Positions 53,701-61,341 of a stretch of DNA of 64,000 bases are shown here, one piece after another. Below the pieces are notes generated by a model. The model had not been told where the DNA came from and ran no database searches. It was given only the letters and a program-made list of their open reading frames with translations. Source of the DNA: Thiogranum longum (lineage in GTDB: Bacteria; Pseudomonadota; Gammaproteobacteria; DSM-19610); NCBI RefSeq assembly GCF_004339085.1, contig NZ_SMFX01000001.1, positions 372,001 to 436,000 on the forward strand, in the 5' to 3' direction. Both the position numbers and the translations under genes were made by a program. The stretch's first letter is position 1. The number at the start of each line of letters is the position of its first letter.

Positions 53701-55312
53701 TGAACTCGACCAGTTGAGAGCAGAAGCCGAAGTACATCGTGGCCTGGAGGGTATGCTGTCTGATGAAGGTGGTGATTGTGAGGAAAACGAAGCTTTGCAG
53801 CAGGCCAAACAGAATGTCGAGGTAGCTGTACGCCTGCGTGCCCAGGCGGAAGAACAATGTGAAAGTCTGCGCGAGGAAGTCGAACAACTCAAAACCCGGT
53901 TGAGCCAGGCAGTCGCGGCATCTGAGCCCGCCATGCTGGATGGTGCGATCCCGTCACTGGATAACAGCGACCCCCAGGCTTCGAATCCCATGTTACTGAA
54001 TGTGCCTGAATTCGAAGAGGACGATGTTCTTGCGCCGGCGGTATTGCTGGACGAAGAACTGGCGAGTGCGCAACCACATACTGCCGCAGTGCCAAAATCA
54101 GGTCTGGTCAAAGGGTTGATGGTCGGTCTGGTTATCGGTGTCGTGGCAGGAGCCGGGTTGTTCTGGTGGCAGTCAGATGCAGGGACGTCGGCTGCCGCTC
54201 AATCCGGAGCTGTAAATCGCCAGCTTGTTGCACCGGAACCGGCCGTTGACCAGGAAGCCGGAGATCATTTGACCAGTAAAGTGACCGCCGAAGTGAAGCA
54301 ACGCTTGCCGGAAGCGCCCGTGGTTTCAGAAAAAGTTGGTGCAGCGGCAGAAAAGCCTGCCCCGTCTGTCTCTGCGGCCAGGTCTTTTCCGCTTGCGCGT
54401 GGCATGTCTGATCTGCCACGCGGCGCATCAACATCGACGGAAGATACTGCAACCCGCCAGCATCCTTCTTCTGGCGAGAGGGTGAAAAAAGCAGGGCAGG
54501 CCAGCGAAGACATAACTTCCATGACATCACGCCCGGATGCGGGTGAAACGGCGGAGCCGCTTGTGCAACCTGCGGTTGAGCAACCGGCAGGACGTTTCCG
54601 GGATCGTCTGGGTGATGGCTCACCAGGTCCGCTGATGGTGCGCTTGCGTGCGGATCACTTTTTGATGGGAAGCAGCGCTATTTCCCAGCAGTTTGATGAA
54701 CGCCCACAGCATGAAGTCAGACTTGCGCCGTTTTCGATTGCAGCCCACGAAGTGACATTTAATGACTATGACACTTTTGCGCGCACAACAGGCCGCCGGT
54801 TGCCTGGTGACAAGGGCTGGGGGCGTGGTGACCGCCCTGTGATAAATGTCAGCTGGGAGGATGCAAAGGCCTATGCGCAATGGTTATCTGCACAAACCGG
54901 CAAGTCTTATCGTCTGCCGAGCGAGGCTGAATGGGAATTTGTGGCGCGTTCAGGTTCGTCCACACGCTACTGGTGGGGTGAAGACGTTGGTAAAAACCAT
55001 GCCAACTGCTTTGATTGTGGCAGTACGGATAGCGGGATACAGACCTCGCTGGTGGCCAGTTATGCGGCAAGCCCCTGGGGTGTGAGTGACATGGCCGGCA
55101 ATGTGCGCGAGTGGGTAGCGGATTGCTACACACCGAACTATAGTCGTGCACCGATTGATGGTCGAGTTGTTGAAACGGGTGGCTGTGCCGGGCGTGTTGT
55201 GCGCGGTGGAGCATATAGCAGTCCTTCAGCCCAGCTTCGCAGTGCGGCGCGTGACCGGATGGATGTACAAAGTCAACTGGATAACCTTGGCTTTCGCGTA
55301 GTGCGCGAATAA
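50798..55312 (+). CDS. cNMP-cNMP-rhodanese-coiled coil-TM-FGE domain fusion protein
   Basis: Very large protein, 1504 aa from ATG 50798 (MKKYVPDTGK); GTG 50702 and ATG 50855 are other possible starts. Order: two cyclic-nucleotide-binding domains (about 25-135 and 163-271, the second with GEGACFGEEALVSDSHRN); a rhodanese domain (about 289-367) with an active-loop IVCCDTGRRSASG; a coiled coil of about 620 residues (411-1034); one membrane helix (LVKGLMVGLVIGVVAGAGLF, near 1102-1124); a low-complexity linker; and a C-terminal formylglycine-generating-enzyme-like domain (RLPSEAEWEFVARSGSS, GVSDMAGNVREWVAD, FRVVR). Topology from flanking charges is N-in, C-periplasmic. Function is unknown: it could transmit an intracellular second-messenger or sulfur-state signal across the membrane. 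Confidence 0.85.
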   Translation: MKKYVPDTGKLYRQDDRQTMGAVKKLLDKKALKDLVPLNALSAVHLDEISRKAGIETVRSGRYVFKAGERDQKSVYLLEGKIELVDEGRNVVATITGGSEAAHHPLAHKQPRQLSARASGAVTVARIDSGLLDVLLTWDESSGYDVVEIGADDDGDWMTRMLQSQAFLQLPPSNIHQLLMRLESVSFRAGDLVIRQDEDGDYFYIVKSGRMAVSRKASARGKEVLLAELGEGACFGEEALVSDSHRNATVTMLTDGSLMRLSKDDFDELLRAPLVHEVDFAQAGQLAGQGAEWLDVRLPGEFDNQHVRSSRNFPLSALRDQADSLDADKRYIVCCDTGRRSASGAFILRQRGFSVYTLKNGLMDVPVEELEGASTPLQEDTASHDADIIPFENERDAEGRTSAESCQDAETVSPLEVELQDSLAAREILQAEAETLREQVESLQDSLKETEKKYGELNRQLEEVQQARESGKGVNEKFEKQLAQLEVELERVREDYQQLGQRTSAVAGERDAANRELEKMRSELEALQARVDSQQGELSEQVQVVQAQLDAKSQVLEEEADRRSVLETALAGAEKATRLAEERETGLLEQIETLKQQASEQSEQLQETFQAEKAELEQQQQVLQHSIEDYQQKLVAQTGEHESLAGKLADVEQQLTQSQVNEQALNVSLESARQEADGAEQRIRAQLQQELDTLGESLDSTKNAFDEASSQLEESAKREEQLSGRISELEKQLASSERDFESDLGSAREAMSRAQTEVDNLKREQQRLLDRLRKNEETRERERQDHGAEVHRLHKELKQAADGSAEGLAAELEALQAQVNESARLRDDLEVSLGERSAQLEDSQARVEHFEQQLKLARQSAQAAEQQLVEANRLANDEMEIRLGTEQGIQDGLREALEASERERNTHQETITVINQELEELRDAYQQSKQVLESNEDAVTRLADLEVQLDAVGSERDELKSSVDVLKNELDQLRAEAEVHRGLEGMLSDEGGDCEENEALQQAKQNVEVAVRLRAQAEEQCESLREEVEQLKTRLSQAVAASEPAMLDGAIPSLDNSDPQASNPMLLNVPEFEEDDVLAPAVLLDEELASAQPHTAAVPKSGLVKGLMVGLVIGVVAGAGLFWWQSDAGTSAAAQSGAVNRQLVAPEPAVDQEAGDHLTSKVTAEVKQRLPEAPVVSEKVGAAAEKPAPSVSAARSFPLARGMSDLPRGASTSTEDTATRQHPSSGERVKKAGQASEDITSMTSRPDAGETAEPLVQPAVEQPAGRFRDRLGDGSPGPLMVRLRADHFLMGSSAISQQFDERPQHEVRLAPFSIAAHEVTFNDYDTFARTTGRRLPGDKGWGRGDRPVINVSWEDAKAYAQWLSAQTGKSYRLPSEAEWEFVARSGSSTRYWWGEDVGKNHANCFDCGSTDSGIQTSLVASYAASPWGVSDMAGNVREWVADCYTPNYSRAPIDGRVVETGGCAGRVVRGGAYSSPSAQLRSAARDRMDVQSQLDNLGFRVVRE

Positions 55313-55377
55313 AGAGGTAGTCGCTGTCACGCCCTGGTGATTTGAAATTGTGCGTGTAACTGCCTAATCTGCGGTGC

Positions 55378-55731
55378 ATGGTGAATTGGCTGAAAATTTG
55401 TGATTTGTCAGCGCTACCCGAAGATAGCAGCCGTGGGTTTTGTATTTCAACCTCGGCTGGATTGGCGGATATCTTCCTGGTACGTAAATCCGGAGAAGTT
55501 CGCGGCTATCTCAACCAGTGCCCGCACACGGGCGGCCCGCTCGACTGGGTGCCGGATCAGTTTCTGGATCTGGATCGTCGCTTGATCCAGTGTGCGACAC
55601 ACGACGCCCTGTTTCGTATTGATGATGGAGTATGTGTGGCCGGACCCTGCGCAGGACAATCGCTGGTAGCAATTGATCTCAAGCAGGAAGGTAATGATGT
55701 CTGTATGAGGGATGTTGTTTCTGAAAAATAA
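55378..55731 (+). CDS. Rieske-type [2Fe-2S] protein
   Basis: Small soluble Rieske protein of 117 aa. Cluster ligands are in NQCPHTGGPLDWVPDQF (Cys-x-His near residue 48) and LIQCATHDALFRIDDG (Cys-x-x-His near 72). C-terminal GPCAGQSLVAIDL is typical of the small ferredoxin-type Rieske family. No signal peptide or Tat motif, so cytoplasmic. Lies 65 bp after the giant fusion gene, and might share its transcript. A terminator overlaps its stop. Confidence 0.92.
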   Translation: MVNWLKICDLSALPEDSSRGFCISTSAGLADIFLVRKSGEVRGYLNQCPHTGGPLDWVPDQFLDLDRRLIQCATHDALFRIDDGVCVAGPCAGQSLVAIDLKQEGNDVCMRDVVSEK

Positions 55732-55764
55732 AAAACCGGCAGCGTTTAACGGGCTGCCGGTTTA
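55729..55764. terminator. Bidirectional terminator after the Rieske gene
   Basis: AAACCGGCAGC (55733-55743) pairs with GCTGCCGGTTT (55753-55763). On the minus strand it is followed by five or more T, so it ends the small Cys protein gene; on the plus strand the T-run is shorter. Confidence 0.88.
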
Positions 55765-55780
55765 ATGTTTGCTTGGTACG

Positions 55781-55999
55781 TCAGTCTTCGAGTGACTTGA
55801 TCAGGGCTTCAACAGATGCGGCGGGAAGTGTACGGGCTTCACTTTGCGTTCTGGCCTCGACCATGGCGAGCTGCAGGTGCGGCTCTTCGATCGCGCATGG
55901 CGTGTCACAGGCCGAATTTTCAGCCTTGCATACAAGCTTGCACGATGGTTCTTCAACCGGAAATTCCGTTCCACTTGCCATATCCATGAAATATGCCAT
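55781..55999 (-). CDS. Small acidic Cys-containing protein of 72 aa
   Basis: Starts MAYFMDMASGTEFPVEEP after an excellent ribosome site (GGGAGGTGGGCC). Four cysteines form KLVCKAENSACDTPCAI plus an earlier one at EPSC. The C-terminal half is helical and acidic (VEALIKSLED). Not recognised. It could bind a metal or a redox partner. Its terminator is shared with the Rieske gene. Confidence 0.7.
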   Translation of the reverse strand: MAYFMDMASGTEFPVEEPSCKLVCKAENSACDTPCAIEEPHLQLAMVEARTQSEARTLPAASVEALIKSLED

Positions 56000-56122
56000 G
56001 GCCCACCTCCCTCGATAGTAATGGCTGATAACGCAGCCGTTATAAAGGCTATCGGCGTCGGGATATAAACATTAACCCTGATAAATTTTCACACGGAATC
56101 CAGCAGGTTAGAGGATTCATGG

Positions 56123-56635
56123 CTAGGGAAACGCAGGGATAGTGGGCTCAATGCCGTGCATATCGGCTTCCGGGTGGTGTCGTTTGATCATGTTGGTGAC
56201 CGTTTCGATCCGGTCTTTCGGTACATCAATCATCATCAGGATCTGTCCCTGTTCAACGGCATGCTGGAATTCCTTCAACTGACTGTTGGGTACATCGGTT
56301 CCGATCATGCCTGACACCCAGGCACCGATAATTGCACCTGCGAGAGCGCACGCCAGAATGGTCCAGCCGCCGAGCGCAATGCCACCTGGCGGGAAGGCGA
56401 CGGCGATAAGTCCTGCCAGTACACCGGTAGCGCCACCGACACCCAGACCTATTTCTATTCCATGTATAAAGTCGCTGCGTTGCAGCAGGCTTGCCCTGGG
56501 GAGGTCTCCCAGTGACAAGCCGTCTTTTGCCAATACGTGAATATGACGGTCATCAATACGTGCCAGCAGAAGTTCATCAACAACCTGCCGTGCACGCGCT
56601 ACGCTGGGTAAAAGAAAATAGAGTCTGCGTCTCAT
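56123..56635 (-). CDS. Membrane protein of general stress/DUF1269-like type
   Basis: Protein of 170 aa; start at 56635 chosen by GGAGGTGCAGC. The N-terminal 55 residues are a ferredoxin-like region (YFLLPSVARARQVVDELLLA with HIHVLAKDG). The middle has a long Gly/Ala-rich hydrophobic section (IEIGLGVGGATGVLAGLIAV, LACALAGAIIGAWVSGMIG), as in general-stress glycine-zipper proteins of the DUF1269 or 17M type. The C-terminus (LMMIDVPKDRIETVTNMIKR) folds back in a similar pattern. Role unknown. Confidence 0.82.
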   Translation of the reverse strand: MRRRLYFLLPSVARARQVVDELLLARIDDRHIHVLAKDGLSLGDLPRASLLQRSDFIHGIEIGLGVGGATGVLAGLIAVAFPPGGIALGGWTILACALAGAIIGAWVSGMIGTDVPNSQLKEFQHAVEQGQILMMIDVPKDRIETVTNMIKRHHPEADMHGIEPTIPAFP

Positions 56636-56731
56636 GCTGCACCTCCTGTCCCGCACCGGGCTGAATTGGCCTAACCGGCCAGCTACTCCGGGTTAGACCG
56701 CTAAATCCAGTATAGTTGCGTTTTCAGTCAG

Positions 56732-57031
56732 TCACGTCAGGCGGTAGTCCATACGTTCGATCTGTCTCATCCAGTCTTCAGTTTCTGCCCAGATATCAGT
56801 CTCTTCGGTATCTTCAGGTGATATATCCATGGATCCGCTCCAATCTTCCGGTGGCTCTACGGGTTGCGGATGCAATGTTTCCCAGGTCTCACGATCCAGT
56901 TCTTCGATGGTGCCATCGAAATATTGAAGCTCCAGTGTGTCGTCATCGTCGTCACTGGCGACAACTTCGAAAGCGTCGCCGACGGGGGATTTGTACCAAT
57001 CGCCGATTTGCGGTGAAGGTTGTACTGCCAT
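56732..57031 (-). CDS. Small acidic conserved protein
   Basis: Protein of 99 aa with a strong ribosome site (AAGGAGGTAAACCGCT). It starts MAVQPSPQIGDWYKSPVGD, has DDDDDTLELQYFDGTIEEL and an acidic tail ending in IERMDYRLT. The N-terminal half looks like a small beta-barrel (SH3-like) with WETLHPQPVE. I have seen similar proteins in other Gammaproteobacteria but cannot assign a role. Divergent from the 57173 gene. Confidence 0.75.
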   Translation of the reverse strand: MAVQPSPQIGDWYKSPVGDAFEVVASDDDDDTLELQYFDGTIEELDRETWETLHPQPVEPPEDWSGSMDISPEDTEETDIWAETEDWMRQIERMDYRLT

Positions 57032-57172
57032 AGCGGTTTACCTCCTTGCTTAAACTGCTGATACTTGGCGTTCCGGGTGCTTGTTATGAAGGTCCAAGAA
57101 CCTTGCTTGATTTATATGCCCATAAAAACAGGTTTGCAACGAGAGAAATTTGACGCTCTTCGAGGATCATAT

Positions 57173-57571
57173 ATGAGTATCGAGATCGTAGTGGTGGATG
57201 CGGGGCAGTTAGCAAAGGGTGTCGAGTTTCCGCCGCTGAAAATTCCGAAATATAGCTGGGAAGAATACCCGGGGCTGGATGCCGAAGGCATCGAAGAACG
57301 CTGTTGGCGAACTGATGTAGTGGTCGTCATGGCGTCTGCTATCTCCGGAGAATTACTGAAAAAAATGCATCGTTTGAGTCTGTTGATAACGGTGGGTGAA
57401 GCCTGCCATCGGCTTGATCAGGCGGCGGCCCTTGAGCAAGGCGTCGAACTTTTGGCTTTTCTGGATGCTGATGGCAGCAATGAGGAAGACGCGCAGGATC
57501 TGTGCGATCGTATAGTGCAGGCGATTGAACATTACGTCGCCAATGGTGTGAAAAACGAGGAAAATGTATGA
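57173..57571 (+). CDS. Stand-alone N-terminal-like fragment of D-2-hydroxyacid dehydrogenase
   Basis: Protein of 132 aa starting MSIEIVVVDAGQLAKG at ATG 57173, which follows CGAGGATCAT. It resembles the catalytic N-terminal half of glycerate dehydrogenases: YSWEEYPGLDAEGIEERC, TDVVVVMASAISGELLKKM, SLLITVGEACHRLDQAAALE. The NAD-binding Rossmann domain is absent. It may be a stable binding protein or a degenerate gene. The stop overlaps the djlA start by 4 bp (ATGA), so the two are co-translated. Confidence 0.68.
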   Translation: MSIEIVVVDAGQLAKGVEFPPLKIPKYSWEEYPGLDAEGIEERCWRTDVVVVMASAISGELLKKMHRLSLLITVGEACHRLDQAAALEQGVELLAFLDADGSNEEDAQDLCDRIVQAIEHYVANGVKNEENV

Positions 57572-58350
57572 GTTGGTGGGGTAAGTTACTGGGCGGGGCT
57601 TTCGGTTTCATGCTGGGTGGCCCGCTGGGCGCATTGATTGGCGCGGCATTCGGGCACAATTTCGATAAGGGCATGGGACGTATCGGGGAAGGTTTCGCGC
57701 CTGGTGCACAGGAGCGAGTACAGACGGTGTTTTTTACCACCGTGTTTTCTGTGATGGGGCATCTTGCCAAGGCAGATGGCAAGGTTTCAAAAAGCGAGAT
57801 TGATCTGGCACGCCAGATCATGCAGCAGTTCAATCTTGATGATGAGCGTCGCAAAGTCGCTATCAACCTGTTCAACCAGGGCAAGCAGCCTGACTTCCCG
57901 CTTGAAGATGTGCTACGCCAGTTTCGGCAGGAATGTCATGGTCGCCGCAACCTGATGCAGATGTTTGTTGAAATTCTGATGCACGCGGCATATGCCGATG
58001 GTGATTTACACGCCAGTGAACGTCAGTTGCTGGAGCAGGTGCGTGTATCGCTGGGCTTTACACAACAGGCTTTCCAGCACATCGAGGCGATGGTGCGAAA
58101 TGCACAACACTTCGCGAGCGGGGGTGTTTCACCGGGTGATGTCTTGCGCGAAGCGTACGAAGTACTTGGTGTTGATGAGAGCGCCAGCGATGCGGAAGTC
58201 AAGAAAGCCTATCGTCGCCTGATGAACCAGCACCATCCCGACAAGCTGGTTTCAAAAGGGTTGCCTGAAGAAATGATAAAGCTGGCTACCGAAAAGAGTC
58301 AGGAAATTCGTCGCGCCTACGATACGATCCGGAAAGCGCGTCGCAGCTAG
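57568..58350 (+). CDS. djlA: DnaJ-like co-chaperone DjlA
   Basis: Membrane-associated J-domain partner of DnaK. Length is 260 aa. The N-terminus MSWWGKLLGGAFGFMLGGPL is the usual glycine-rich membrane anchor, followed by a TerB-like domain (AKADGKVSKSEIDLARQIMQ and HAAYADGDLHASERQLLEQ) and a C-terminal J domain (YEVLGVDESASDAEVKKAYR) with the HPD triad in NQHHPDKLV. The start overlaps the upstream gene. Confidence 0.95.
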   Translation: MSWWGKLLGGAFGFMLGGPLGALIGAAFGHNFDKGMGRIGEGFAPGAQERVQTVFFTTVFSVMGHLAKADGKVSKSEIDLARQIMQQFNLDDERRKVAINLFNQGKQPDFPLEDVLRQFRQECHGRRNLMQMFVEILMHAAYADGDLHASERQLLEQVRVSLGFTQQAFQHIEAMVRNAQHFASGGVSPGDVLREAYEVLGVDESASDAEVKKAYRRLMNQHHPDKLVSKGLPEEMIKLATEKSQEIRRAYDTIRKARRS

Positions 58351-58368
58351 CAACCCCCCCGGCCATAC

Positions 58369-58432
58369 CGGCGCAAGCCGGTATCCAGGCCATTGAAACC
58401 ACTGGATTCTGGCATACGCCAGAATGACGGAA
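58369..58432. repeat. Dispersed-type intergenic repeat with two hairpins
   Basis: Contains ATACCGGC-GCAA-GCCGGTAT, then CCAG...CTGG and TTCTGGC-ATAC-GCCAGAA, ending in ATGACGG. Sequences of this kind (CCGGCGnAAGCCGGnATCCAG) are common intergenic repeats in Proteobacteria. It lies between djlA and the convergent CopD-like gene and may help end both transcripts. Confidence 0.72.
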
Positions 58433-58453
58433 AAGGCGTTAAATAGAGGTTCC

Positions 58454-58930
58454 CTAGAGGGGTGCCTGGATAAAACGACCGCCTGCTGCGACGGCAATAA
58501 TCAGTATGCCCAGCAGCAGGTTGATGCCCACGATCTGGCGAATCTGGTTCAGGCGCTTGCCGGCTTCCGGCCACTGCTCTGTGATCACAGCTTCTTTCAG
58601 GCGCCTGAAAGGCGCGAAGTAAAGGTGCATGTAAAGCAGAATCATCAACCATCCCAGTCCCTGCATAATATGGATATGCAGGCCAACGGCGCCCATGCCG
58701 CCGTACAGGCTGAACACCAGCCAGTAACCGCTGGCGGGCAGCAGGATGACAAACAGCCACACCCAGGGAAAGAAGCGGCTGAATACCTGTGCCCATAGCT
58801 TAAGGCGCTGCGGGGGTTCTAACAGTTGAGCTGCAACCGGTCGTAGTACCTGGTGTGCGAAAAACATACCGCCGACCCACAGGACGGCAGACAGGATGTG
58901 CAGGCTGATAGCGATGCTGTACTGGGACAT
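58454..58930 (-). CDS. CopD-family membrane protein
   Basis: Protein of 158 aa with four membrane helices, e.g. AISLHILSAVLWVGGMFFAH, FPWVWLFVILLPASGYWLVF, IMQGLGWLMILLYMHLYF and IVGINLLLGILIIAVAAGG. The LHxLxAVxWVGGMFF start and the HIHIMQGLG segment are those of the CopD/YhaI-like family, which may bind heme or copper. It follows the hydrolase gene by one base and is probably co-transcribed. Confidence 0.8.
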   Translation of the reverse strand: MSQYSIAISLHILSAVLWVGGMFFAHQVLRPVAAQLLEPPQRLKLWAQVFSRFFPWVWLFVILLPASGYWLVFSLYGGMGAVGLHIHIMQGLGWLMILLYMHLYFAPFRRLKEAVITEQWPEAGKRLNQIRQIVGINLLLGILIIAVAAGGRFIQAPL

Positions 58931-58931
58931 G

Positions 58932-59735
58932 TCAGTTACTCTTTTTCTTGACGTAATGGGTTTTCAGCCAGCCGTAGACGCGGCGGACCAACGCATCTTG
59001 CATACCGGTGAAAAAATGATCCGCACCTTCGACTTCAGTCTGGCGGTAGAGTTTGTTACCGGCGCTACGGGCCGCTTTCCGGCGTGCTTCAGGTGTTGCC
59101 AATAGTGTATCGAGGTCGCGGCTTCCATAGATATCCAGTACCGGTAACGTGATCTTTGCCAGTGACAGCAGGCTGTTGGTTTTCTCGTCGATGGTGGAGC
59201 CGCCGACACTGACCAGCACCAGACCCTGTACAGGCGGTTTTTTCTTGCTGGCAACGTACCAGGCCGACATGGTGGCGCCGAGGCTGTGGCCAATAAGCAC
59301 GATAGTCTTGTTGCCACGTTTGCGTAGCATGGCGGCGGCGGCATCAAGGCGTGGCGAGACCTCATCAAACAAAGGCACATAATCCTGCAGTGAAGCATCA
59401 TTGGGCAGTACAGGCATTTGTATGGACAGCGTAGCCCAGCCGTGGTCGGCCAGTCCGGTCCGTAAGGGATAAATGACGTCTGCCCAATCCGGGTGTGCAC
59501 CCATGCCATGCGCAATTATGACGGCGCGGCCGGTAAAGCCGTCGCTGGCCTCGGTATAGATACCCATGAAGGGTGTGCCGCCGGCATCCAGCTCGCAGGT
59601 TTCCCCGTCGACCAGGCTGTCACCGATTTGTTCAGCCCAGCGCTTTTCCTTTTGCTGGTCGGAGGCAGCAAAGGCAAGTGTTGTGTGGCTTCCTGAAAAA
59701 GCTAGTATAGCCAGCAACTTAAGTATACGGTGCAC
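58932..59735 (-). CDS. Exported DUF3530-like alpha/beta hydrolase
   Basis: Protein of 267 aa, GTG start at 59735 chosen by GGAGGGGAT. The signal peptide is [20 protein letters not shown]. Residues of the hydrolase fold are [20 protein letters not shown] and the nucleophile [18 protein letters not shown]; the catalytic His is probably ADHFFTG. The family (DUF3530) is periplasmic with unknown substrate. Divergent from rpe. Confidence 0.85.
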   Translation of the reverse strand: MHRILKLLAILAFSGSHTTLAFAASDQQKEKRWAEQIGDSLVDGETCELDAGGTPFMGIYTEASDGFTGRAVIIAHGMGAHPDWADVIYPLRTGLADHGWATLSIQMPVLPNDASLQDYVPLFDEVSPRLDAAAAMLRKRGNKTIVLIGHSLGATMSAWYVASKKKPPVQGLVLVSVGGSTIDEKTNSLLSLAKITLPVLDIYGSRDLDTLLATPEARRKAARSAGNKLYRQTEVEGADHFFTGMQDALVRRVYGWLKTHYVKKKSN

Positions 59736-59864
59736 AGCAATATCCCCTCCATCTACAGGATTGGTTTCCCGACACAATTTCCCGGGCTGAAATCATGCGG
59801 CGGTTCCGGTAAAGTGCGCGATCCTGAATTACCAGCGCAGCAAACACTTTACGAGGCCCGGATT

Positions 59865-60554
59865 ATGCCAGATTACAAGATCGCACCGTCTATTTTGTCA
59901 GCCGATTTCGCCCGTTTGGGCGAGGAAGTGGATAACGTCCTCAAGTCCGGAGCCGACATTGTCCACTTTGATGTCATGGATAACCATTATGTGCCCAACC
60001 TGACCATCGGTCCGCTGGTCTGTGAAGCCCTGCGCAAGCATGGCGTCAGCGCCGAAATCGATGTGCACCTGATGGTCAAGCCGGTGGATCGTATTATTCC
60101 GGACTTTGCCAAGGCCGGTGCCAGTTACATTACCTTCCACCCGGAAGCCAGTGAGCACATCGACCGCACCCTGCAACTGATCAAGGGTGAAGGCTGCAAG
60201 TCTGGCCTGGTGTTCAATCCGGCAACGCCGCTGGACTACCTGACCTACGTGATGGACAAGGTCGATATGGTGCTGCTGATGTCCGTTAACCCGGGCTTCG
60301 GGGGCCAGAGCTTTATCCCGGCCACGCTCGACAAGCTGCGTGAAGCGCGCAAGATCATCGATGCATCCGGTCGTGACATCCGTCTGGAAATTGATGGCGG
60401 CGTCAAGGTCGACAATATCCGTGAAATCGCCGAAGCGGGCGCCGATACTTTTGTGGCCGGTTCCGCTATCTTCAGTGCTGCCAGCGACAGTGATGCGAAT
60501 GTGTACGACACGGTTGTCAAGGCCATGCGCGACGAACTGGCCAAGGCTGGCTGA
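59865..60554 (+). CDS. rpe: Ribulose-5-phosphate 3-epimerase
   Basis: TIM-barrel enzyme that interconverts ribulose-5-phosphate and xylulose-5-phosphate, needed for the Calvin and pentose phosphate cycles. Length is 229 aa from [19 protein letters not shown]; longer in-frame starts exist upstream but lack support. Signatures are [20 protein letters not shown] and [18 protein letters not shown], and [12 protein letters not shown]. The gph ATG follows directly after its stop. Confidence 0.97.
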   Translation: MPDYKIAPSILSADFARLGEEVDNVLKSGADIVHFDVMDNHYVPNLTIGPLVCEALRKHGVSAEIDVHLMVKPVDRIIPDFAKAGASYITFHPEASEHIDRTLQLIKGEGCKSGLVFNPATPLDYLTYVMDKVDMVLLMSVNPGFGGQSFIPATLDKLREARKIIDASGRDIRLEIDGGVKVDNIREIAEAGADTFVAGSAIFSAASDSDANVYDTVVKAMRDELAKAG

Positions 60555-61235
60555 ATGGCTATCCGCACGCCCGATATGATCCTCATCGACGTGGACGGCA
60601 CGCTGGTCGACAGCGTGCCGGACCTTGCCTTTTGCGTCGATGAAATGATGAAACAGCTGGGTCGCGAACCCTGGGGTGAAACCCGCGTGCGTGACTGGGT
60701 GGGTAATGGTGTAGAACGCCTGGTGCGCCGTGCGCTGATCGGACAACTGGATGGCGAGCCGGACGAGGCCGAGTTTGAAAAAGCCTACCCGGTTTTTCTT
60801 GACCTGTACGCGGAAAATACGTCGAAACGCTCCGTGCTGTACCCGGGCGTAAAAGAAGGCCTGGACTACCTGCGCGCGGCGGGCTACCCGCTGGGTTGTG
60901 TCACCAACAAGGCGGCGCAGTTTACCCTGCCGCTATTGAAAGACCTGGGAATTTACGACTACTTTGGTATCGTGGTCAGTGGCGACACGCTGGAACACAA
61001 GAAACCGCACCCGGCCCCGTTGCTGCACGCGGCGGAATTCTTTAAGGTAAGCCCTGAGCGGTCGCTGATGGTTGGCGATTCGATCAGTGATGTAAAAGCC
61101 GCGCGCGCGGCAGGCTTCCAGATTGTCTGCCTGCCCTACGGCTATAACCACGGTGAGGATATCCGCATAGCGGAGCCTGACCTGGTCATTGAGACCCTGG
61201 CACACCTGAAAGGCGAACTCGAACAGGCCGCATGA
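60555..61235 (+). CDS. gph: Phosphoglycolate phosphatase
   Basis: HAD-superfamily phosphatase that removes phosphate from 2-phosphoglycolate, the Rubisco oxygenation product (also called CbbZ in autotrophs). Length is 226 aa. HAD motifs: LIDVDGTLVDSVPDLAFCVD near residue 10, VTNKAAQFTLPLLKDLG and MVGDSISDVKAARAAG. It starts at the base after the rpe stop, implying coupling. The order rpe-gph-trpE is usual in Gammaproteobacteria. Confidence 0.95.
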   Translation: MAIRTPDMILIDVDGTLVDSVPDLAFCVDEMMKQLGREPWGETRVRDWVGNGVERLVRRALIGQLDGEPDEAEFEKAYPVFLDLYAENTSKRSVLYPGVKEGLDYLRAAGYPLGCVTNKAAQFTLPLLKDLGIYDYFGIVVSGDTLEHKKPHPAPLLHAAEFFKVSPERSLMVGDSISDVKAARAAGFQIVCLPYGYNHGEDIRIAEPDLVIETLAHLKGELEQAA

Positions 61236-61237
61236 TG

Positions 61238-61337
61238 CTCACCGTAGAGACACGAATGCACGAGAAGGAGGAACGATGGTGGCGTTGATCCGCTGTCTGT
61301 AACTGCCTTCGTGTATCAAAAATGTCTCAACGGTGAG
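61238..61337 (+). promoter_or_regulatory. trpE leader hairpin with mini-ORF
   Basis: CTCACCGTAGAGACA (61238-61252) is the reverse complement of TGTCTCAACGGTGAG (61323-61337) with one mismatch. The inner arm ACGAGAAGG/CCTTCGT adds pairing. The 3' arm contains the trpE ribosome site GGTGAG, so the hairpin would hide it. In the loop, AAGGAGG precedes an 8-codon frame (61276-61302, MVALIRCL then TAA). It contains no Trp, so it is not a classical attenuator. Confidence 0.6.
61276..61302 (+). CDS. Putative leader peptide MVALIRCL upstream of trpE
   Basis: Eight-codon frame with an ideal SD (AAGGAGG at 61265-61271, about 4 bases before the ATG). It lies inside the leader stem-loop. No Trp codon, so any role in sensing is not by Trp-tRNA in the usual way. 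The ribosome on this frame could open the stem and free the trpE site. Confidence 0.35.
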   Translation: MVALIRCL

Positions 61338-61341
61338 AACC

